Shown: positions 1-9,077, numbered from the stretch's first letter. The stretch: DNA of 27,157 bases from CAIQJJ01 sp964606085 (GCA_964606085.1 CAZSFD010000071.1:1-27157), one strand, 5' to 3'. Made by a program: numbers and translations. Notes: generated from the letters alone by a model not told the origin.

Positions 1-34
1 TCGGAATGACACGACACCTGCCGTCGCCCGCCCT

Positions 35-122
35 GTCGTTCCGAGCAAATGCGAGGAACCCCTGTGACCTGGCTCTTTCCGACCATTTCGATAGGGATTC
101 CTCGCTATCGCTCGGAATGACA
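35..122. repeat. REP-like inverted repeat
   Basis: Two arms, 35-62 and 94-122, are near-perfect reverse complements. Each has the form TGTCRTTCCGAGC, a 4-5 base variable piece, then GCGAGGAAYCCC, and about 31 bases separate them. Bases 1-12 repeat the end of the right arm (TCGGAATGACAC), so a further copy probably lies to the left of the window. The right arm overlaps the 3' end of the GH116 gene and supplies its last codons and stop. Confidence 0.75.
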
Positions 123-2633
123 CCGGATGGTCAGCGTTTCGCTTTCTCTGATACAAGCATCGCTGTCCAGTTCCCCCTCGCCCCAGCCGCTCAGGACGAG
201 TTTTCGCAGGGCCAGTGTGCCACCCTCGACCATCAGTGTGGCTTTTAATGCCTCGCCGTCGGCCTCGATGCGGCAGGTTCCATACGCATAGCCGTTCGAC
301 CAAAAGTGCGTGCCAGGTTCAGCGGTGATGATCATCGTCTGATCGACGGCAGAATAATTGAAATCGGTCAATGCCAGCACGGCTGCCCAGGCGGCCAGGG
401 CGCGGGCGTAATGATGCCCGCATTCGGCCTCGTCGAAGGGCGAGCGCTTGCGGCCATCGTAACGGGCGCGCACATCGGCAATCACCCGTAGCCCGGCACG
501 CATCTGGCCTTCGTACAGCATCCCGATAGCCGCGGTGTACTCGAAGCCGGTCATCACCTCGGTGGCGTAGGGGAATGGCTGGCGCGGACGGTTGCCGCGC
601 GGGTACGAACACATCAGCAGGGCGGCTTCATCGCCCAGAACAAAGGAACGCATATTATTGAAATGACCGCCAAAGTTCGCCAGGCGGTTATAGCGATACA
701 CGCTGCGCAGCGCCTTTTGCACGTTGCCGGGTTTGAGCAGATAGCCAAGCCCGCAGATGTGCGCCATATACTGCCCTACGAGTTGATCCACCAGGCAGCC
801 CGCGCCGATCTGGAAGGCCGGGTCGGCCAGGTCAGCCGCGCCCATGCCCGCCCGCAGACCAGGGGCGATGTTGTTGGGATCGGCGATCGGGCGAATTTCA
901 TGTTCGTAGTATTCGCCATTGAACAGGTGGTCATCCATCCATTGGCTGCCGTTTTGAAACAGGAAATTGACCTTTTCGGCGAAATCGAACTCGCCCAATT
1001 CCCAGGCCATCTCCTCGGCCGCGCGCAGCGCGCCCAGGTACCACGCCTGCATTTGCGGGTTCGGGCCAAAGTATTCCACATCCATCGTATTATGCTGGCA
1101 GCCTTCCATTACCCCATCTTGATCGGCATCCCATCCGCCAGTGATCCAGCAAAATTCAAGCGCCTTCCTCGCTTTCGGCCACATTGCGCGTAGCCACTGA
1201 GTATCCCCGGAAAGCTGCCAATCGCGGTAGAGCTTCATCAAGCAGCCCATCTGACCATCCGCGGCAGCCACCACCCACTCCCGGCTTTTCACCAGTGGCA
1301 GCCCGCTGCGGAAGCACATCAGGCCGCTGTCATCGGTGGCGAAGGCAAATTCGACCTCCCGCATCGTGCGCGACAGATCGCCAAACAAGAAGGCGGTGGA
1401 TTGCTCATAATTCCAGACGTGGGTGCAGCTTCCGTGGCAGCAGCCGGCTTTATCGCCGCAGCCCTCCCAGCCGAAGAAGCGCCCGTCGGGCGTGCGGAAG
1501 GCCGTTTGCGTGCGCAGGGTGGATAGGTTGAACAGTGCTGCTTCTTTGACGGTATGTGGCAGATCGCTCTGGCAGAAAGCGCGCACGAAACGGGCGGTTT
1601 TGTCTTCCAATGCGGGTAAACAGGCGGATGTGCGCGTAGCCACTTCGTAGGCGTCGCGATATTGCGTAGCGTAGTAATTACCAATCGTATCGAAATCAAA
1701 CTGCCCGGATGGACAATCGCAAGTTTCTCCAGGTTTGCAGGGTGTCCAGGTTTTGCGGTTGGGGAAATGCCACGCAATCAGGAAGGTAACGGCGGTTTCG
1801 CCACTGGCAGGTATGTTCACCTGTACGGCCAACGAACCGGTGGGCGTATCGGTGGGGCGGGGGCTGGTGCGCGGGTCGAGCAGGCCATCGGTGGAGAAAT
1901 CATCCCAGAAATCGAGCAGGCCGGTGTTCCAGCCAATGTCGTGCCAGGCGGTGCGGAATGTGGTGCGTGTCGCGTGTTTCGTCAGGGCGACGAGGGCCAG
2001 GGTGCCGTGCTGCTCGGCGTTGGCGTCCATGGGGCCAGGTTCGTAAAACAGGCCACTAAGCCCGGCTTCTTCGCGCAAAGTGATGGTGTTTTGTTTAGCC
2101 CGGTTGGCCGCGCCGTCGTTGCCAATGAAGTTGGGCAGGCTGCCGCAGACCGATACCGCGGTAGGCGTGTCGCTGGGATTGAGCAGCACGAAGCGCAAGA
2201 TGGCCGCCGGGATGCCGCTGGCGTTGGCGTCGGTGGGGATGAGTGGGTTGAAGGCTTCCAGGCGCACTTGCAGCGGCACTGCCGGGTCAGAAAGATGAAC
2301 TTGCCCAAAAGGATAGGCGGCATCGAAAGAGCAGTGCCGAAAGCGCGGCAGTCCGTGGTTGGGCAGGGTGCAGCCCGAAGCGCCTTCATACAGCCACGGT
2401 TCAATCGCCCCTTCCAGGCAGCGCGTCACGGCCTGGCCGCCCTCGGGTTTGGCCCACAGGGCAAAGAAGGCATTAACGGGGGTGAAGCCTTTGTCGGGGT
2501 GGCTGTAAACCTCGAAATCGCGCAGGTCGCCACGCCCGCCGAGAGAAATTGTGCCCGTGCCGATGCCGCCGAGTGGCAGGGCGATGCGGGCAAGGTGGTT
2601 TTGGTCATAGTGAGTGAGGGTAGGCCAATCCAT
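105..2633 (-). CDS. GH116-family glycoside hydrolase (GBA2/DUF608-like)
   Basis: An 842-residue protein resembling the GH116 family (bile-acid beta-glucosidase GBA2 and bacterial beta-glucosidases/xylosidases). The N-terminal half (about 1-330) looks like the beta-sandwich domain, opening with a PLGGIGTGTISLGGRGDLRDFE-type motif. The C-terminal part (about 350-800) looks like the alpha/alpha barrel. By alignment from memory with GBA2, E390 in FFGWEG is the likely nucleophile and D518 in HNTMD the likely acid/base. There is no signal peptide, so it is probably cytoplasmic and acts on imported glycosides. The ATG is preceded by AGGAG at 2639-2643. It lies 15 bases behind the nitroreductase and is probably co-transcribed with it. 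Oddly, the last five residues (CHSER) and the TAG come from a repeat arm. Substrate cannot be read from sequence. Confidence 0.88.
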   Translation of the reverse strand: MDWPTLTHYDQNHLARIALPLGGIGTGTISLGGRGDLRDFEVYSHPDKGFTPVNAFFALWAKPEGGQAVTRCLEGAIEPWLYEGASGCTLPNHGLPRFRHCSFDAAYPFGQVHLSDPAVPLQVRLEAFNPLIPTDANASGIPAAILRFVLLNPSDTPTAVSVCGSLPNFIGNDGAANRAKQNTITLREEAGLSGLFYEPGPMDANAEQHGTLALVALTKHATRTTFRTAWHDIGWNTGLLDFWDDFSTDGLLDPRTSPRPTDTPTGSLAVQVNIPASGETAVTFLIAWHFPNRKTWTPCKPGETCDCPSGQFDFDTIGNYYATQYRDAYEVATRTSACLPALEDKTARFVRAFCQSDLPHTVKEAALFNLSTLRTQTAFRTPDGRFFGWEGCGDKAGCCHGSCTHVWNYEQSTAFLFGDLSRTMREVEFAFATDDSGLMCFRSGLPLVKSREWVVAAADGQMGCLMKLYRDWQLSGDTQWLRAMWPKARKALEFCWITGGWDADQDGVMEGCQHNTMDVEYFGPNPQMQAWYLGALRAAEEMAWELGEFDFAEKVNFLFQNGSQWMDDHLFNGEYYEHEIRPIADPNNIAPGLRAGMGAADLADPAFQIGAGCLVDQLVGQYMAHICGLGYLLKPGNVQKALRSVYRYNRLANFGGHFNNMRSFVLGDEAALLMCSYPRGNRPRQPFPYATEVMTGFEYTAAIGMLYEGQMRAGLRVIADVRARYDGRKRSPFDEAECGHHYARALAAWAAVLALTDFNYSAVDQTMIITAEPGTHFWSNGYAYGTCRIEADGEALKATLMVEGGTLALRKLVLSGWGEGELDSDACIRESETLTIRCHSER

Positions 2634-2648
2634 ATTTTCTCCTGATGA

Positions 2649-3161
2649 TTACCAATGTTCGTAGCGCACCAATTCGGCGAGGGGTTTGCGTTGCTTGGGG
2701 CGTATGGGGTCAGATGGGTAGCCAAGCGGGGTCAGGGCCACGGGTTCGATCTCGTCGGGCAGTTTGAAAAATTGGCGCGCCGCGGTCGGGTTGAATGCCC
2801 CGATCCAGCATGTTCCCAGACCCAGGTCGGCGGCGGCCAAAATGATGTGCGTCATCACGATAGCGGTGTCAATCAGCGTGGCATTGAGCGCATCGTAACT
2901 GCGCACCCAGCCCTGCTTGTGAACGCCACACACGCACAACACCAATGGCGCTTGCGTGAACCATTGGCGGTGATACACCTGGCCCAGTGCCTCTTCGTTT
3001 CCGGCAACGTGCGTGACGATGATCTGGAAAGGCTGGCGGTTGGCCGCCGTGGGTGCCAGGCAGGCGGCTGCGAGGATGCGCTGTAATTTTTCATCTTCCA
3101 CCGCCGCCGCCTGGTAGCCGCGCACACTATAGCGTTGTTGAATCAGGTCAAAAAACTCCAT
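2649..3161 (-). CDS. Nitroreductase-family FMN oxidoreductase
   Basis: A 170-residue protein of the short nitroreductase family, which uses FMN and NAD(P)H to reduce nitro, quinone or flavin-type substrates. The start MEFFDLIQQRYSVRGY, the LAPTAANRQPF motif near residue 40, and the C-terminal LGTCWIGAF...LGYP segment are typical FMN-contact regions. The reading frame stays open well upstream, but the ATG at 3161 is preferred: it has TCCTCC (GGAGGA on the coding strand) at 3166-3171 and matches the family N-terminus. It is the first gene of a probable two-gene unit with the GH116 enzyme and is divergent from the CAP/LysM gene. Exact substrate unknown. Confidence 0.88.
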   Translation of the reverse strand: MEFFDLIQQRYSVRGYQAAAVEDEKLQRILAAACLAPTAANRQPFQIIVTHVAGNEEALGQVYHRQWFTQAPLVLCVCGVHKQGWVRSYDALNATLIDTAIVMTHIILAAADLGLGTCWIGAFNPTAARQFFKLPDEIEPVALTPLGYPSDPIRPKQRKPLAELVRYEHW

Positions 3162-3201
3162 GCTGTCCTCCTCGAGACTGGAAATGGCTGATTTTGGGAC
3201 G

Positions 3202-3209
3202 ATTATAAT
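3202..3209. promoter_or_regulatory. Overlapping bidirectional -10 elements
   Basis: The octamer ATTATAAT is its own reverse complement. It gives TATAAT on the plus strand (3204-3209) and TATAAT on the minus strand (3207 down to 3202). On the plus strand the CAP/LysM ATG starts 6 bases after the hexamer, with no Shine-Dalgarno, as in a leaderless transcript. On the minus strand the nitroreductase would have a leader of roughly 35 bases carrying GGAGGA. No good -35 is visible for either direction. Transcription starts are inferred. Confidence 0.55.
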
Positions 3210-3215
3210 TGCTCT

Positions 3216-4649
3216 ATGCGTACAAAAACTCCGTTCTTGCTCCTGACCATTTTTTCTCTCGGCGTGGGGGTGCTTGCCCCGTTCTGGCTGGCGCAGGGCG
3301 CGCCGGCTCGCAACGCCACGGCCTACGAACTGATCGCCGCCATGAACACGCTGCGCCTGGCCAATGGCCTGCCCGCGCTGATCGAAGACCCCATTGTCAA
3401 TGCTGTGGCGCAAAATACCGCCGACATCATGGCTGCCAACCAGATGTCCTGGCACATTGGCGATGTGCGTGGACGCCTGGCGGCAGCCGGTTATGGCGGC
3501 GGGGCCACCGTTTTCGGCACCGAAAACTTTGCCGTGGGCAACCTGGATATTGACGAAGTGATGGTGATGTGGGCCGACCCCGAACACATGCGTCCGGCCA
3601 CCACAGCCGCCTATTGTCATGTCGGCGCGGGCGTGGCCCAGGCGGCCAACGGCACGACCTACTACATCCTCCAGGCCGCCTACATTTCCGGCCAGGCGTG
3701 CGGCGAATACAACTTCACCCCGGCCCCTGGCACAACCCGCCAGCCCGGCTCGCCCTCGCAATGGATCATCCCCGTCAAGCTGGCCACACCCGATGCCGAT
3801 GGCAAGGTCTATCACATCGTCCAGGCCGGCCAATCGTTATGGGCCATCGCCATCGCCTATCAGATCACCATCCGCGACCTCGAAATCTGGAACAATCTCT
3901 CGCGCAGCACCCCGCTGCAAGCCGGGCAAAAGCTGTTCATCCCTGGCAAAGATACCGAAGGCTACGCCACGCCGACCCCGGTGGGCCTGATTGTCCCCGC
4001 CACGCCCGATGCCGACGGCAGGATCATCCATGTGGTGCGGCCCTACAACACCCTGATCACCATTGCCGTTGCCTACGATGTGACTGTCGAACGCCTGCTG
4101 CTGCTGAATGCCTGGCAGACAGATTGGCCGCTGCAAATTGACCAGAAATTGTTGATCGATCCGGGCAATATCACCCCCAGCCCCACGCCGCGCCCGCTGA
4201 CGCCGCTCGAAAAACTGACCCCCGCGGCCGACGGCAACTATTATCACATCGTCCACAGCGGCGAGACGCTTTCCTGGATTGCCGAACGCTACGAGGTAGC
4301 CCTGGCCGACCTGATGGCCTGGAACGGACTGAACGCCAGTTCGATCATCCGCCCCGATCAGCAGTTGCTCTTGCAGGTGACGCCGCCCGCCACAGCCACG
4401 CCAACCCTTGCGCCAGTCACCCTCACCGCGCTGCCTTCCCGCACAGCCACCATCGCCCGCCCCGCAACCCTGCCGCCTACCGCATCCGTCACACTGCCCG
4501 CTCCGACAGCAACGAATGAAAACGCTGCCACTTCCGGTGGAAATGGCAGCGCTTTTGTGGTCATGCTGAGTTTGTTGGTGGGTTCTGGTTTGTTGGCCTG
4601 GGTCATGGTGTGGCGCAAACGGGTGAGCCTGCCGCCCGATGGCGTCTGA
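3216..4649 (+). CDS. Secreted CAP-domain protein with three LysM repeats and a C-terminal membrane anchor
   Basis: A 477-residue surface protein. Residues 1-28 form a signal peptide or N-anchor. A CAP/SCP-like domain (about 36-165) has the ELIAAMNTLR start and a SWHIGDVRGRL segment. Three LysM repeats follow at about 198-243, 269-313 and 341-388, each with a YHIV/IHVV start and an N-rich middle, joined by Pro/Thr-rich linkers. A final transmembrane helix (about 445-468) ends in WRKR. LysM binds peptidoglycan or other N-acetylglucosamine polymers, so the protein is probably held at the cell envelope. The ATG lies directly behind a -10 box, with no ribosome site, suggesting leaderless translation. 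It ends 13 bases from the convergent M14 gene. The CAP domain's molecular activity is unknown. Confidence 0.82.
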   Translation: MRTKTPFLLLTIFSLGVGVLAPFWLAQGAPARNATAYELIAAMNTLRLANGLPALIEDPIVNAVAQNTADIMAANQMSWHIGDVRGRLAAAGYGGGATVFGTENFAVGNLDIDEVMVMWADPEHMRPATTAAYCHVGAGVAQAANGTTYYILQAAYISGQACGEYNFTPAPGTTRQPGSPSQWIIPVKLATPDADGKVYHIVQAGQSLWAIAIAYQITIRDLEIWNNLSRSTPLQAGQKLFIPGKDTEGYATPTPVGLIVPATPDADGRIIHVVRPYNTLITIAVAYDVTVERLLLLNAWQTDWPLQIDQKLLIDPGNITPSPTPRPLTPLEKLTPAADGNYYHIVHSGETLSWIAERYEVALADLMAWNGLNASSIIRPDQQLLLQVTPPATATPTLAPVTLTALPSRTATIARPATLPPTASVTLPAPTATNENAATSGGNGSAFVVMLSLLVGSGLLAWVMVWRKRVSLPPDGV

Positions 4650-4662
4650 TCGGTTCAGATTT

Positions 4663-6402
4663 TCACGTCAACCTCACTTCCCGCCTGATCACCCCCGCCC
4701 GCTCACTCACCACCTTCACGGTGAGCGTGCTGCCCGGTTGGGCCTGGATCGTCCATTCGATGCGGGCGCGGTGGGTGGTGGGGTCGGAAGAGCCGAAGGC
4801 GGTCACGTCGAGGTCGTTGGCGCGGCCATCCAGGTGGCCGAGGTCGGCTTTGGCTTTGCCGTTGAGCAGTTTGGCGCCGGCGGGCAGTTCCAGTTCGGCG
4901 CGCACGGGGCGCATGGCTTTGCGTTTGCGGCCTTGTTCGCTGGTGTAGGTGGGCAAGAAGCCGCTGTTTTCGACGACCAGGTTCAGGTGGTAGGTGTCGC
5001 TGCCGAGCGGGGTGGCTTCGAGCGTGTGGATGCTGAGGTGCGGCAGCATGTCGGCCATCGCCAGCAGCCAGGGGGTGTGGCGGGAGACTTCGGCCTCGGT
5101 GAAGGCGTGCGGCGGGTTGCGCCAGGTGTACAGGGCGTGCCAGCCGCCCAGTTCCACCTTGCCCAGTTGAGGGTGATCGTATTCGTACCAATCCACATAG
5201 CCGCCAGGGACATTTTCATCGGCCCATTGCAAAATTTGCAGGTCTTCTTCGTGGGGATGGTCGCGCCACCAGTCAATGAATTTGCGATCTTTGATGCCGG
5301 CAGCGGTGGGCAAATCCCATAATTCGACCGTGAAGGCATACTGGCCAAACTGGTCGTAGGCCCAATCGTCGAACGCGCCGGTGGTGATCTCCTTGGGGTG
5401 GTACTTAAAATCGTGGAAGGTGGAGACACAGCGATATTCGGTGAGTTTGGTGCCGATTTCGCCCAATTTCTTGAACACCCACAGATCGTTGGTGGGCAGT
5501 TCATCGTCGGACTTGGTGCTGTAGGGACGCAGCAGCACGCGGCTGAAGGTGTGGAACGCGATGGCGACGCTGATGTTGGCGTGCCGGGCGATGAAATCCA
5601 CCTGGGCGCGCACTTCCGGCTCGGAAGCGGGGTAGGGGCCAGCGCCGCGCTGCTCGTCTTCGCCGCGCCATTGGAAGGGGTAGTTGCGGTTGAAATCCAG
5701 CCCTTGCAGCGGGCGTGCGCCGGGGATCAGGTAGCCGTCGTAGTTTTCGATCTCGCCTTCGGCCAGCAGGCGGTAGAACTGGCCGTTCACTTCGGCGGGG
5801 CCGCGTTTTTCCATCAGGCGCGGGTCGAGCGACGAGATTTTCCACTGCCCGTTGGGGTCAGGGATGCGCATTTGCAGGATGCGCCCGTCGCCATCCAGGT
5901 CTTTGGCGTGCAGGCCATCCTGCTTGTCTTCGTAGGGATAGGGGCGCACGCCGGAACGGACGTATTGCGGGATGGCCGCCATGGCCAGCGCCGCGCCATC
6001 GGGGTTGAGGCGTGGGGCGATGTAGAAAGTGCAGGTGTCGAGCAAGCGTGTGGCCTGGTCGTTTTGCGTATAGCCAGTTAGCAGCGTATGGGCGAAGTAC
6101 AGCGCGGCGGTCGTACCGGCGATCTCGGTGGCGTGAAGGTTGGCATCCACCCACAGGGCGGGCTTTTCTTCGGCGCGGCCGGTTTCCTGGTTGGTGAGGG
6201 TGAGCAGCCAGATCGGGCGGTTTTCGTGGCTGTGGCCCAGCGTGGTCAGCGTGACCAGGTTGGGGTGGGACTGCGCCCAGGCTTGCAGGACGCTTTCGAG
6301 TTCGTCATTGGGGAAGTAGTGGTTGAAGTTCATAAGATTGAAGGGGCCAAAGTCGAAAGGTTGGCGGTTGGAATATGAATCAAGTTTATGAGGTGATTGC
6401 AT
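4663..6402 (-). CDS. M14-family zinc carboxypeptidase
   Basis: A 579-residue protein with an M14 metallopeptidase domain (about 30-370) and a C-terminal beta-rich extension (about 470-579). The zinc ligands are visible as H90 and E93 (NLHATE) and H284 (AFHTF). E360 in FTVELWD is the expected catalytic glutamate, and LNPDGA and DFNRNYP are typical substrate-side motifs. It should remove C-terminal residues from peptides. No signal peptide is seen, unlike most M14 enzymes, so it may be cytoplasmic or exported by another route. The start overlaps the stop of the upstream lipoprotein gene by one base (TGATG), implying translational coupling. A second in-frame ATG at 6333 has no ribosome site. Confidence 0.88.
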   Translation of the reverse strand: MQSPHKLDSYSNRQPFDFGPFNLMNFNHYFPNDELESVLQAWAQSHPNLVTLTTLGHSHENRPIWLLTLTNQETGRAEEKPALWVDANLHATEIAGTTAALYFAHTLLTGYTQNDQATRLLDTCTFYIAPRLNPDGAALAMAAIPQYVRSGVRPYPYEDKQDGLHAKDLDGDGRILQMRIPDPNGQWKISSLDPRLMEKRGPAEVNGQFYRLLAEGEIENYDGYLIPGARPLQGLDFNRNYPFQWRGEDEQRGAGPYPASEPEVRAQVDFIARHANISVAIAFHTFSRVLLRPYSTKSDDELPTNDLWVFKKLGEIGTKLTEYRCVSTFHDFKYHPKEITTGAFDDWAYDQFGQYAFTVELWDLPTAAGIKDRKFIDWWRDHPHEEDLQILQWADENVPGGYVDWYEYDHPQLGKVELGGWHALYTWRNPPHAFTEAEVSRHTPWLLAMADMLPHLSIHTLEATPLGSDTYHLNLVVENSGFLPTYTSEQGRKRKAMRPVRAELELPAGAKLLNGKAKADLGHLDGRANDLDVTAFGSSDPTTHRARIEWTIQAQPGSTLTVKVVSERAGVIRREVRLT

Positions 6403-6821
6403 CAGGGGTTTTCATCGGCGTCGATCCATTGCGAAAACTGAAGAGTATCTGGCACACCTAATTTTTGTCGTTGCTGAAGGTATGCGGTTTCGGTTAGTGG
6501 CCCATGCAGGCTGCCATCGGCAACCACCAGGATATACCATTCGGTGAGATTTTCATCCACCTCATCGAGGCCATCTTCAGGGTGACGCTGGGCGATGATG
6601 AACGCATCATCCCATCCGTAGGCAATCACCATCGCCGGGACAATCACAGAAGCGCTTGATCCCTGGGGGGATTTTTGCACGACCGCGGCCTGTTCGAGCA
6701 AATCGGGCGCCCAAACGGCATAATCAGCGGTAAGGTCGTGTTCATAGGCCAGGCCGATGCCGCCGCAAGCCAAACTGATGAATAACAGAATGCAAATGAG
6801 GAGAAGGCTTTGGATTTTCAT
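6402..6821 (-). CDS. Small lipoprotein, DUF3997-like
   Basis: A 139-residue protein. It begins MKIQSLLLICILLFISLACGG, a classic lipoprotein signal peptide with Cys in the LACG lipobox, so it should be lipid-anchored outside the membrane. The body resembles DUF3997-type lipoproteins by memory: a Tyr/Asp-rich start, a YGWDDAFIIAQR strand, then YILVVADGSLHGPLTE. Function is unknown. The frame is open upstream to 6866, but that version buries the signal peptide behind 15 residues. No clear ribosome site is seen. It is coupled by a one-base overlap to the M14 carboxypeptidase, suggesting a joint role in peptide handling (inference). Confidence 0.7.
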   Translation of the reverse strand: MKIQSLLLICILLFISLACGGIGLAYEHDLTADYAVWAPDLLEQAAVVQKSPQGSSASVIVPAMVIAYGWDDAFIIAQRHPEDGLDEVDENLTEWYILVVADGSLHGPLTETAYLQQRQKLGVPDTLQFSQWIDADENP

Positions 6822-6881
6822 CGCACATACTTTCGGGGATATTGTCTGCAATCTTATCACACGCAACTCTTTCTTCAGCGG

Positions 6882-6889
6882 TGTATACT
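6882..6889. promoter_or_regulatory. Overlapping divergent -10 elements upstream of the sulfatase
   Basis: TATACT at 6884-6889 lies 7 bases before the sulfatase ATG, which has no Shine-Dalgarno, again a leaderless arrangement. Read on the minus strand, the same bases give TATACA (6887 down to 6882), about 60 bases ahead of the lipoprotein ATG. No convincing -35 was found on either strand. Confidence 0.42.
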
Positions 6890-6896
6890 AAGCCCT

Positions 6897-8246
6897 ATGA
6901 ACATCCTCTACCTCCACACCCACGATTCCGGACGCTATTGGCAGCCCTACGGATATGACATCCCCATGCCCAACCTGATGAACTTGACGGCCCAGGGCGT
7001 CATCTTCCGCCAGGCGTTCAGCGCCGCGCCCACCTGTTCGGCCAGCCGTACCGGCCTGCTGACCGGCATGAACCCCCATGCGGCAGGCATGATCGGCCTG
7101 GCGCACCGCGGCTTCGCCCTCCATGATCCCACGCAGCATTTGGCCCACTTCCTGGCCGAAAACGGCTATGAAACCGTGTTATGCGGCGTGCAGCATGAGA
7201 TCGCCCACGGGCGCGAAACCCAACTGGGCTACCAGAAGGTGCTGCGCGGCGAACTGCCCCCCGAACCCGCCGGCCCGCGCACCCTCCAGCAGCAGCTTAC
7301 CCGCCGCGCCGAGCAGGATTTTGCCAATGCCCAGGCCGCCGCCGCTTACCTGCATCAGCCCAAAACGCGCCCATTCTTCATCTCTGTGGGCTTTGTCGAA
7401 ACCCATTTCGACCTGCCCGATCCCGCCCCCGATATCAACCCCGCTAACGTCCAACCGCCGCCCACCTTGCCCGATAACGCCATCACGCGCCGCGATATGG
7501 CCGGGTACATTACCATGGCCCGCCGGGTTGACCACTGCTTTGGCGAGGTGCTGCAAGCCCTCGACGATAGCGGCCTGGCCGAGGATACCCTGGTGATCTG
7601 CACGACCGATCACGGTATCGCTTTCCCCAAGATGAAATGCACGCTCTACGATACCGGCATTGGTGTGGCGCTGATTTTGCGTTTCCCGCGGCGCAAGTAC
7701 GCCGGGCAGTCGGTGGATGCGCTGGTTTCTCACCTCGATATTTTCCCCACCCTGTGCGAATTGACCAGCCTGCCATGTCCCGCGTGGCTGGAAGGTCATT
7801 CCCTGTTACCGCTGCTGGACGGCCACACCGCCGGCATCCGCGATGAAATCTTCGCCGACGTGACCTACCACGCCGCCTACGAGCCAATGCGCTGCATCCG
7901 CACCGAACGCTACAAGTACATCCGCTACTTCGGCAGTTTCGACCGCATGGTGCGCCCGAATATAGATGGGTGCCCGAGTAAGGATTTTCTGCTCGAAGCG
8001 GGCTTACTCGATCAGCCCCACGACCCGCCCGAAATGCTCTTCGACCTCTACGCCGACCCCGCCGAACGCGTCAACCTGGCTGCCAGCCCTGCCCACGCTC
8101 ACGTGCGCGCCGACCTGGCGGCCCGCCTGCAGCGCTGGATGGAAGCCACCGACGACCCCCTGCGGCAGGGCGATGTGCCGCTGCCGCCGGGGGCCTTTGC
8201 CAACCGGCGCGCTGGCTTGCATCCCGGCGACCAGGATTACGAGTAA
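6897..8246 (+). CDS. Type I (formylglycine-dependent) sulfatase
   Basis: A 449-residue sulfatase of the alkaline-phosphatase superfamily, hydrolysing a sulfate ester or sulfamate. C47 in CSASRTGLLTG fits the C-x-(P/A)-x-R signature whose Cys is converted to formylglycine. H7 and D10 near the start (HTHDSGRY) and the later CTTDHGIAFPK segment (about residues 236-246) supply metal and active-site residues. A C-terminal FDLYADPAERVNL motif is common in the family. No signal peptide is present. The frame is open from 6810, but the ATG at 6897 starts the family-typical first strand and follows a -10 box directly. No formylglycine-generating enzyme gene is in the window. Substrate unknown; sulfated glycans are plausible given the nearby glycosidase. 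Confidence 0.9.
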   Translation: MNILYLHTHDSGRYWQPYGYDIPMPNLMNLTAQGVIFRQAFSAAPTCSASRTGLLTGMNPHAAGMIGLAHRGFALHDPTQHLAHFLAENGYETVLCGVQHEIAHGRETQLGYQKVLRGELPPEPAGPRTLQQQLTRRAEQDFANAQAAAAYLHQPKTRPFFISVGFVETHFDLPDPAPDINPANVQPPPTLPDNAITRRDMAGYITMARRVDHCFGEVLQALDDSGLAEDTLVICTTDHGIAFPKMKCTLYDTGIGVALILRFPRRKYAGQSVDALVSHLDIFPTLCELTSLPCPAWLEGHSLLPLLDGHTAGIRDEIFADVTYHAAYEPMRCIRTERYKYIRYFGSFDRMVRPNIDGCPSKDFLLEAGLLDQPHDPPEMLFDLYADPAERVNLAASPAHAHVRADLAARLQRWMEATDDPLRQGDVPLPPGAFANRRAGLHPGDQDYE

Positions 8247-8254
8247 AGCGCCGC

Positions 8255-9067
8255 TCAACCGGCGGGGGTGTTGAGAAAATCGGCCAACAGGCGGTTGAAC
8301 GCTTCGGGGTTATCCAGGTTGGCGCAGTGACCGGCGTTGGCGATTACGGCATAGCGGCCGAGCGGCTCCTTGCGCTGCCACGCCTCGCCCACCTGGCGCA
8401 CCAACGGCCGATCGTGGTCGCCGGAGATGATCAGCAGAGGGTGTGGGCTGGCGTGTTCCTGCGGGCGCAAGACCTTGTTCATGCCTGCCAAAAGGCCGAA
8501 CGAGCCGCGGGGAAAACGCCGGGCGCTCTGGTAGAAGATTTCCTGGCCGTGGGGGTGCAGCACGCTGACACGCGCAACGTAGCGCCGGAAGCGTTCCATC
8601 GAGAACAGGATCATCAAAGTCCATTTGACTATCTCGCCACCCTGGGCGCGCTGCACGGCCTGGTTGTCGCCAAAGATGCTGTACCCGCCGACCACGGTCA
8701 GCGTCTTCACCTTTTCGGGGAAGCGATAGGCGAAATCCTGGGCGATCAGCGAACCCAGGGACACGCCAGCGATATGGCAAGCTGCGTGGCCTTCGGCAGC
8801 CAGCAGCTTTTGCAGCAGTTCGCCGGTTTGTTCGATGCCGATGCTCCCTTTTCGGGGTTGTGATCCGCCGTGTCCTGGCATATCTACCAAAATGACGTGG
8901 TGGCTGGCGGCGAAGAAATCTACCTGCGGCAGGAAGCATTGATAGTCGCCGAAGGCAGGATGAAGGAAAATCAGCGCCGGGTTGGTTGGCGCGCCGGCGG
9001 TGTAATAGTGCAGGGCAAAGCTGCCGTGCGCGAGGGTTTTTTCGGTCAGGGGGTGAAGCGTGGGCAT
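8255..9067 (-). CDS. Alpha/beta hydrolase
   Basis: A 270-residue alpha/beta-hydrolase-fold enzyme. The nucleophile elbow is GVSLGS (S103). The oxyanion segment is LHPAFGD near residue 37, the acid is D217 or D219 in SGDHD, and the catalytic His is H247 in NAGHCANLDNP. No signal peptide. The ATG has AGGAGA at 9072-9077. It follows the PadR gene on the same strand, and the gap between them is filled almost exactly by the 83-bp repeat, so PadR may control it (inference). Convergent with the sulfatase, only 8 bases apart. Substrate cannot be assigned; esterase, lactonase or C-C hydrolase activities are all possible. Confidence 0.85.
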   Translation of the reverse strand: MPTLHPLTEKTLAHGSFALHYYTAGAPTNPALIFLHPAFGDYQCFLPQVDFFAASHHVILVDMPGHGGSQPRKGSIGIEQTGELLQKLLAAEGHAACHIAGVSLGSLIAQDFAYRFPEKVKTLTVVGGYSIFGDNQAVQRAQGGEIVKWTLMILFSMERFRRYVARVSVLHPHGQEIFYQSARRFPRGSFGLLAGMNKVLRPQEHASPHPLLIISGDHDRPLVRQVGEAWQRKEPLGRYAVIANAGHCANLDNPEAFNRLLADFLNTPAG

Positions 9068-9077
9068 GGTTATCTCC

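Noticed and set aside
1662..2645. A 327-codon plus-strand ORF opposite GH116
   Set aside because: Shadow frame of a high-GC gene; low-complexity Gly/Val/Ala product with no family features, while the opposite strand encodes a clear GH116 enzyme.
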